Shown here: positions 57,977 through 64,000 of the stretch, in pieces | How the letters are laid out: each line of letters begins with the position of its first letter | Position numbering within the stretch: the stretch's first letter is position 1 | Assembly: GCA_021927905.1 (NCBI GenBank) | Contig: BLLK01000020.1 | Coordinates: forward strand, 1,302,001 to 1,366,000 | Direction: 5' to 3' | From: Chaetoceros tenuissimus | Taxonomy: Eukaryota > Bacillariophyta > Thalassiosirophyceae > Chaetocerotales > Chaetocerotaceae | DNA length: 64,000 nt | The notes under the pieces: model-generated | The model's input: the letters and a program-made list of their open reading frames with translations, nothing else | What the model was told of the DNA's origin: nothing | Databases searched by the model: none | Program-made: the position numbers and the translations under genes

Positions 57977-58810
57977 ATGTCGGACACAAACAATAAAAAG
58001 AGAAAAGCAGATGCGTCATCTACTTCGTCCAAATCCTCTAAAAAATCAAGTAAATCCAAAAGCAAATCAAGTACACTTGATAATTTCTCTCCATATACAC
58101 TGGAAGAAATTAGGCAAAACATTACACAGCTAGCGGATAAAGTACCAGCTGTCCCAGACGAGGGAATAGACCCACTCAACAACAAAGAAGTGAGAGCGTG
58201 GGCTGCACAAATGCAAGCAATCATTGAAGAATTTAATCTTTTGCTATGTTGTGTATCATCTGCAACTTATAGATGGGGAACAGATAGATCTGGTGCAGCT
58301 GATCAACATTTGGGTTTGTTGAGTAGTGAACTTGGAAATGCACAAGATCAAATTTCTACCTCGGTAACCCCGCGTTTGAGTAATGTGCTTGCTCCTGTAG
58401 TAGATTTGGTCACCAAAGAAAGTATTACCACTACTAGGGAAATGGACGCGAAGGATGTGGAAAAATGGATAGAAGATAACAAATCGAATTGGGAGAATTA
58501 TTATGATGGTTATGTGCCTTCACCTCAAGAAACAGAGTCAAAGAAGAATGGGAATAAGATTGAGACTTCTGTAAAGACTACTAAAATTGGAGATGGTAAA
58601 GTCAAGGTGGAGCAAAAGATTAATTACTTTGCACAGGAAGAAAATGATCCAGCGTTTATAAGGCTTTGTTCTTTGATTTTGTCAAGAAATGCTACCATGC
58701 TAAAACATGTTCTGTTGACAAACTTTCAAAAGGTTGGAAAATGTATTGATGACTACTTGAAAGCTACCAAGAAAGATGGACAAAGCCAGAGAAATGCATT
58801 TGCTTATTAG
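57977..58810 (+). CDS. Helical protein with basic N-terminus, unknown function
   Basis: Single exon, 277 aa from ATG 57977; a Met at 57797 would add 60 residues of different character. The N-terminus is Lys/Ser-rich (KKRKADASS..., KSSKKSSKSK), like a nuclear localisation signal. The rest is mostly helical, with LEEIRQNITQLADKVPA, a long middle helix pair (QDQISTSVTPRLSNVLAPVVDLV) and a conserved-looking C-terminus (LKHVLLTNFQKVGKCIDDYL). No TM segment or enzyme motif. Family not recognised. Confidence 0.7.
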   Translation: MSDTNNKKRKADASSTSSKSSKKSSKSKSKSSTLDNFSPYTLEEIRQNITQLADKVPAVPDEGIDPLNNKEVRAWAAQMQAIIEEFNLLLCCVSSATYRWGTDRSGAADQHLGLLSSELGNAQDQISTSVTPRLSNVLAPVVDLVTKESITTTREMDAKDVEKWIEDNKSNWENYYDGYVPSPQETESKKNGNKIETSVKTTKIGDGKVKVEQKINYFAQEENDPAFIRLCSLILSRNATMLKHVLLTNFQKVGKCIDDYLKATKKDGQSQRNAFAY

Positions 58811-59542
58811 AATGTCTTCATGTTCATGTGTTGCTTTCGGAACAACTAGCTGATGTACGAGACGTAGGTAGATTCTTTGAAGTCATCTCTCATAAAAGGA
58901 TATAAGCTAATATTTTCATCGTTTCTCCTTTAGCACCCATTATTGTTTGTATGCTAACTACTTGCGCTGTGTTTACAAAGCAAATTTATTTTGAGGTATA
59001 GATGCAATTCTAACGAAAAGGATGAAAATTGGACATAGAATCATCGTAAACACTATTCATTTCGAAAAGCTAATTTCACAGGAATCTTTTAGTTTTATTT
59101 GGATAGTCTTCCGCAAGAAATTAGAATGAAACTGCATTCTTTCAATTTGTTTTGTGAAGAGATGAAAAAGAAAAGAAAACCAAAATAGAAACACTCAAAT
59201 TGATTCAAATAGCTATTTCTCAGCTATTTAGCTCATTTTTAATTTATCCCGTTCGTACTTTTCTGGTATTACAACCCTTCTCGAGAAGGATGCAATGCAG
59301 GGAAACATAAGAAGCACAACGTGAAACTCTCAACCATATACTGTTACACAAATGCTTCCTCTTTGAAACTATTGTCTATCCTAAAAGAACTATACCCAAC
59401 CCATAATCGCTTCTTGGTTGTACATCGTGTCAAGAAGCGCTTGATGCAATATATATTTTCTAGAGAGGAAAGAGAGAAATACAGTGAGAGGCTGTCAAAA
59501 TAGTCACTGAACACGACAGGCCATTCATTCATATATTCAAGC
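58811..59542. other. Intergenic region
   Basis: Between two plus-strand genes; presumptive promoter of the potassium channel. An open frame at 59321-59503 has no coding character. No element recognised. Confidence 0.4.
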
Positions 59543-61901
59543 ATGATGAACGAATCAGTAGACACTCATGAAGAGGGTAAATCTCCACAGCATCAGTATG
59601 AATCCCCTTTCGAGATAGGATCGGCAAGTGATGATGACTCGGCACCTTCTTCATCACACAGCTCTTCTCCAGGCCCTCCTACTCAAAGAAGTCTATCATT
59701 TGATCAAAGTACACAATTCCAAGAATCACCGTCGGCAATTGATAGAATAAAGAGAGGTATATCAAAACAATATTCAACTGTTACAGGTCGACAACATATT
59801 CTCAAAGATGAGGAATCATTTCAATACGCTCGAAAGTCCACTTTGCTGGAAGAGACGCCTAACCAGTCTCCTAGAAGAAGTGTTTCTCAACAACCGCCCA
59901 CTTTTCTCACAAGTGTCGACTTGGATACCATTCAACAACTAGATGCAGATTATGAACGTGCTCTACTACAACGAGAAATAGGTTGGAATGCGCGATACAT
60001 TTCTGTTCGTCAAAATGCTGGTTTATCGCTATGGTTCTTCTCACTGTTTTTACTAGTGGGACTAATTTTCTTTCACATTTTTACAGATTGGACATTTGCA
60101 GAATCAATTTTATTCACTGTTTATACTGTGACCACTGTTGGTTATGGAAATCATATCATACCGAATGAACCGCCAGTGTTGATCTTTATTAGTTTTTATA
60201 TTTTCATTGGGATTGCTTTGTTGACGATTCTAGCTGCACAGTTGTATCAGTGGGTTGTGCTAGAAGTTACCTGGGCTCAGTATGAAAGGGATAGTAAAAA
60301 TTTCTTACAAAAACATCAACAAGCAAAGAAAAATGCAGAGCAGATGGAAGCAACAATGGGAGAAATGCCTTCAGGAGACACTGTTGTCATGGAAGAAAAG
60401 CGTTTGAGTTGCAGTGATTATTGCTTCGAACATGGACTGAAATTGATTAATTGGACACAAGCATATATCAAGAATAATCCTGCAGGGCAATTGATGGTAG
60501 TCTTGGTACCATTTTCTACTTTAATAATATTGGGTGCAGTTGTTGTTGGTAGTATCCAAGGTTGGGATATACACGAATCCTTATACTTTGCCATTGTATC
60601 CATGACTACAGTTGGGTGAGTAGATATAAATCGTCAACTTTCATATTTGTAAATGTCCTGACTCTAACGCATTATGGATTGATAGTTTTGGGGACTATTT
60701 TCCAGATAAATTGGCAAGTACATGGTTTTGTATTTTTTGGCTGCCATTTTCTGTTGCATTCGTGTCTCTATACCTTGGAAGTGTGGCACACTTATACTTG
60801 GACATGAGTAATCGTAATATTAAGCGTATAGAGGCGAAACTAAGGCGGAGGATAAATATGGCTAAGCAAGCTGAAGAGCAAGAACGAGCAGAAGCAAGGG
60901 CCAGGATGACATCGGGTGGATTTGGTCTTGACGTCCATTCCAGTTTTGAGAATGATGATGATGACAACAATCTTTCACCTTCGCATTTGATGACACCTTC
61001 CCATCTAAACCGGCAAAGAAGAAAGCGAAAGGGACATAAAGGATTTTCCACCATTCATGCATCAATTTCGTCTCCACCCGTTGGTTCTTTTGAGGAAGGT
61101 GACGATTTTGACGAAGTACATGGTGGAGAAAGGAGAGAAAGTATATTGGCAAATAGTCAACCGAACAAGCCGGAAGACGTCGAAGAAAATAATGAAGAAA
61201 CAATGAAGTCACTAAGAGACGTGATTGCAGCCGTAAAAATTACAATGGCTACTCCTCGCAGGAAACAAGAAGCATTGAGTAGTCCGCAGCCAGATAAATC
61301 GACAGAGCAAGCTCTGAGCGTGAAATCGACTATTCATTACAATACAGCACATGGAGTGGAGAAGAAACCATCTTTTGCATTAAGAGTATTGTTGCAAGAA
61401 AGATTTTGCCATATTATTGCGAGGGAAATAGCAGGCTACCAAAGTCATGTTTCTATTAAAAACAATACTCTTTCAGTGACTATCGATAGCTTAAAGTATA
61501 CAGCAGATAAATGGGAAGTGCCAAGACGCGCAAGAAAGCCATTCCGTTCTGTTGCCTTTGAAGTCCTATATTTTGTTGGAGAACGTGCTTTGATTGTACG
61601 AGGTGCAGATGCAATATTTGACCTTCGGCCTCATGAAGCACAAGACTTGTTCGCACCTTTACTAGCTGCATTTGGAGATGCTGATACTATGGAAGCATGG
61701 TTGCTGAGAACTGAAACATTGGCTACTGAAGAATTTGCAAATATGGCTTGTGAGGAAAATATTAATAGAATAGACGAGAAAATGAATAGAGTCAAGGCGA
61801 TGAGAGAACAAAAGATCACTCAAAACTTGACCGCTTCAACCAACATGAAACGTAATGCTATTGGGAATGCCGTGAACAATTCAAAATCTCATGGCGACTA
61901 A
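59543..61901 (+). CDS. Tandem-pore potassium channel
   Basis: Exons 59543-60615 and 60686-61901 (70-nt intron, phase 2), 762 aa. The N-terminus is Ser-rich and cytosolic. TM1 is LSLWFFSLFLLVGLIFF, pore 1 has the TTVGYGN filter, then TM2. TM3 is followed by pore 2, whose TTVGFGD filter is created by the splice. TM4 follows, then a long cytosolic tail with a coiled-coil-like basic segment after TM4. This 2TM-P-2TM-P layout is that of TPK/TWIK-type channels, which set membrane potential or release vacuolar K+. No EF-hand is evident in the tail, unlike many plant TPKs. A C-terminal segment (RARKPFRSVAFEVLYFVGERAL) looks folded but is unassigned. Confidence 0.9.
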
Positions 61902-62041
61902 ATTATAAAATAAATGCTACTTAAATAAAATAAACAACAATAAAAGAAGGGAAGCCCCGTCCATCTCCTCTTGAAGCATACGTACGAGTAATAGACCTAT
62001 CCTTGTTTATTCTATTACTCTATGTGCATTCTATATTTCCC

Positions 62042-63070
62042 TTAAAGTTGGCTTTTGACTCGTGCATAAGCTTTCTCTTCTTCTGCTATGTTCAGTTCCA
62101 TAAACATTTGACCGTCCAGAGATGAAACTTTTTGGAATCCCATCTTCCTATATAAAGAAATCGCATTCTCATTCGAATCGTCTACATACAATCCAATTGT
62201 TTGATGACTCGAATCATTATCATCCATTTCCATAAAAGGATAGTTCATTTGTACATGTTTTACTGCATTGCGAATCATACGCTGTGCAATGCCCCTCCGT
62301 CTTTGATTTGGACTTACAACTAAATTCATTATACATGGCACAGGTCTCTCATGCTCTGGACTCTTTTTACAAGCGACTTCACAAAATCCAATTGGTAAAA
62401 CTTCATCTTCACTAGAGCAAAAGCTTGGATCAAATGCTGTAACCATAGTATGGTACATCATCTGTGAAGTAGGTGGAAGAGCCAAGTTGTAATCTTTCCA
62501 AGGAAAGGCATCATCATACTCCAAAGATGTCTGTATAGCTTGACTCAATTTTCTTTTTGGATCAGCAAAGAGATCGTGATTCCATACATCATTAATGGTT
62601 ACATTTGGGTAGTCTTTTTGAATATTTGTATATGTTGTGATGGAGGACTCGAGAGCCTTTAGTCTTGTATTCAATTGATCTGTAAAGGATTTTCTTGATT
62701 TCAATTGATGGAGTTTCTGATTCCAATTGAAAATGCTTTTATCTTTGTCTACTGAAGTTGTTTCAAATGTAAGTAAGTCTATGATGAATGGTAGATCTTC
62801 TTTCTTTGTACATCGCAACACAATGTTTCTGCATGTTGATGGAGATGACGAAGTCTGGATGTCGTCTTTTGTTTCTATTGTATCTGTGACTGTGCTATGT
62901 AATGTATTCAGAATCTTTTGTTCGTATTGGCGATGATTTGGCAATGAGAAAGGTGATGAGAAAGGTAACTTTCTCGAACATGAATTTCGTCGACCGATTT
63001 CTACATTTCCAAAGGATTCTCCACCGGCAAGCAGACTTGTCACAAGAGTTATAATGATTAGATTTCGCAT
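62042..63070 (-). CDS. GNAT-family N-acetyltransferase, probably organelle-targeted
   Basis: Single exon, 342 aa. The N-terminus is signal-peptide-like and followed by GESFGN, which could serve as a diatom plastid cleavage site. The GNAT core is clear: PCIMNLVVSPNQRRRGIA (motif A, acetyl-CoA pyrophosphate loop at about 256-262) and IGLYVDDSNENAISLYRKMGF (motif B). The extra ~100 residues before motif A are an insertion relative to small GNATs. It probably acetylates protein N-termini, lysines or small amines; plastid GNATs of this kind exist in plants. Substrate unknown. Confidence 0.85.
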   Translation of the reverse strand: MRNLIIITLVTSLLAGGESFGNVEIGRRNSCSRKLPFSSPFSLPNHRQYEQKILNTLHSTVTDTIETKDDIQTSSSPSTCRNIVLRCTKKEDLPFIIDLLTFETTSVDKDKSIFNWNQKLHQLKSRKSFTDQLNTRLKALESSITTYTNIQKDYPNVTINDVWNHDLFADPKRKLSQAIQTSLEYDDAFPWKDYNLALPPTSQMMYHTMVTAFDPSFCSSEDEVLPIGFCEVACKKSPEHERPVPCIMNLVVSPNQRRRGIAQRMIRNAVKHVQMNYPFMEMDDNDSSHQTIGLYVDDSNENAISLYRKMGFQKVSSLDGQMFMELNIAEEEKAYARVKSQL

Positions 63071-63440
63071 GTTAATATAGCATAGACTGTATTGTTGTTA
63101 TTTCGTAAGTAGGCGGAAGGTTATTACGTAGTACCTTTTCACAATGAAAATATGTCCATGAAGAATTCTTTTCTATGGACGGTGTTGCGTCATTGTAAAA
63201 TAGTTCAACGTCACATCTCTACATCTTCAATAAAAAGCAATACAAAAGGAAAAGAAAGAGAGAGAAAAGCTATGATGTCATTTTTTCGCGCACTTTACCA
63301 ATCGTCATTGTTCTAATACACTGCATTCGCATTGTACAGTATTCGTTTCGATTTTTGATGGAGTATGGCTATGATCTATAAAAGGAGAAGGATACTCTCC
63401 CATTCAAAGTACAAAGAAGAATCTAACACATCGCAAACCT
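63071..63440. other. Divergent intergenic region
   Basis: Presumptive promoters of the GNAT gene (minus) and the downstream methyltransferase-like gene (plus). No element recognised. Confidence 0.4.
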
Positions 63441-64000
63441 ATGAAATTCCAAATAAATTGGTGGTCAACCCTTGCACTTTTATTGTGGTTATATTTTTTT
63501 GTTTCGAAACTTGTCGAGTTGAACCAGAACATCAACAACTCTATTCCTTCATCAAGAGCATGTATCAATCGTGGCAGTTCAAATAATAATGGTACAATGA
63601 GTAAATTTGATGTAATTGCACAAGAAATGTACACAGAAGCCATTAAACCACCATCTTCGCAAGAGAGAACCAGATTTTCTTTGGAGAACTGGCAGAGGGG
63701 AACTGGTGGACTCACTGATGAAGATAGACTTACACTAGGTGAACTGTACTACAAAGCCGACTCAGTGTTTGAATTTGGACTAGGTGAATCAACATATATT
63801 GCAAGTTATGTAAATGTACCAAGATTTAGTGGTGTAGATTCTGATGCGAAATGGGTATCTGATGCGAGGGATTTTGTTGCAGCAAAGGATAGGACACATT
63901 TCAGGTTTTATTTTGGAGACATTGGGAAAACAGAAAGCTTTGGGAATCCAGTGAATGAAAATTTGCAGAAAATCAAGTACAATTATCAGATACAAGCTCT
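63441..64000 (+). CDS. Type II membrane, methyltransferase-like protein (partial, runs off window)
   Basis: Open frame from ATG 63441 to the window end, 186 complete codons. Near the N-terminus is one TM segment (WWSTLALLLWLYFFVSKLV), then a Ser/Asn-rich stem, as in Golgi type II enzymes. The visible catalytic part has LTLGELYYKADSVFEFGLGE, resembling the SAM-binding motif I (ExGxGxS), followed by FSGVDSDAKW, an acidic loop like motif II. Class I SAM-dependent methyltransferase is the best guess, acting on a lumenal substrate. Confidence 0.65.
   Translation, partial: MKFQINWWSTLALLLWLYFFVSKLVELNQNINNSIPSSRACINRGSSNNNGTMSKFDVIAQEMYTEAIKPPSSQERTRFSLENWQRGTGGLTDEDRLTLGELYYKADSVFEFGLGESTYIASYVNVPRFSGVDSDAKWVSDARDFVAAKDRTHFRFYFGDIGKTESFGNPVNENLQKIKYNYQIQA

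Overview
The window looks like nuclear DNA of a diatom (Bacillariophyta). It is AT-rich, with densely packed genes on both strands and short GT-AG introns of about 70-290 nt. The gene set fits this: a heat-shock-factor-type transcription factor, small proteins whose signal peptide runs into a plastid-type phenylalanine motif, an LPA1-like plastid protein, a PTS1 fatty-acid enzyme, SDHC with a mitochondrial presequence, and large secreted Cys-rich modular proteins. A centric diatom such as Chaetoceros is plausible, but the species cannot be fixed from the sequence.

Layout. 1-2865: 5' portion of a secreted protein with nine Cys-rich modules leading into a PhoX/DUF839-like domain, cut by the window edge. 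3187-14559: housekeeping genes (small secreted conserved protein, SLC35B-type nucleotide-sugar transporter, PIG-X-like GPI subunit, small plastid-type membrane protein, LNR-repeat membrane protein, MAT1 of CDK-activating kinase, SMPD4-like sphingomyelinase). 14922-14994: tRNA-Thr(AGU). 15648-22193: multicopper oxidase, LPA1-like protein, peroxisomal 2,4-dienoyl-CoA reductase, and a UBE2J-type E2 with an N-terminal signal peptide. 22194-24242: gene-poor, with small hairpins.

24243-43977 is the accessory heart of the window. Two paralogous minus-strand genes, each of more than 20 exons (A, 24243-29779; B, 38065-43977), encode secreted leishmanolysin-like (M8) metallopeptidases preceded by 10 or 11 CCxCGGG Cys-rich modules. 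Between them lies a 7.4-kb Mutator-like DNA transposon (30097-37503). It has perfect 90-bp terminal inverted repeats, a 9-bp target duplication, a MULE transposase broken by an exact 1,261-bp internal tandem duplication, and a second gene with a SUMO-interaction-like motif. I reconstructed A (22 exons, 1,213 aa) and B (23 exons, 1,224 aa) exon by exon, and both close in frame. Both use recurrent 5-nt microexons. They also differ in the presence of several introns, and two or three of the paralogue-specific introns resemble other introns of the same gene at different positions. That looks like intragenic intron copying and is the most unusual signal here.

44454-64000: a multi-pass membrane protein with an in-frame TAA, an SGNH-fold protein without a recognisable catalytic serine, an HSF with 3' tandem repeats, three diatom-type proteins of unknown function, SDHC, a tandem-pore K+ channel, a GNAT acetyltransferase, and the 5' end of a type II membrane methyltransferase-like protein.

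All exon models come from reading splice consensus, phase and module conservation. No transcript, alignment or database search was available.
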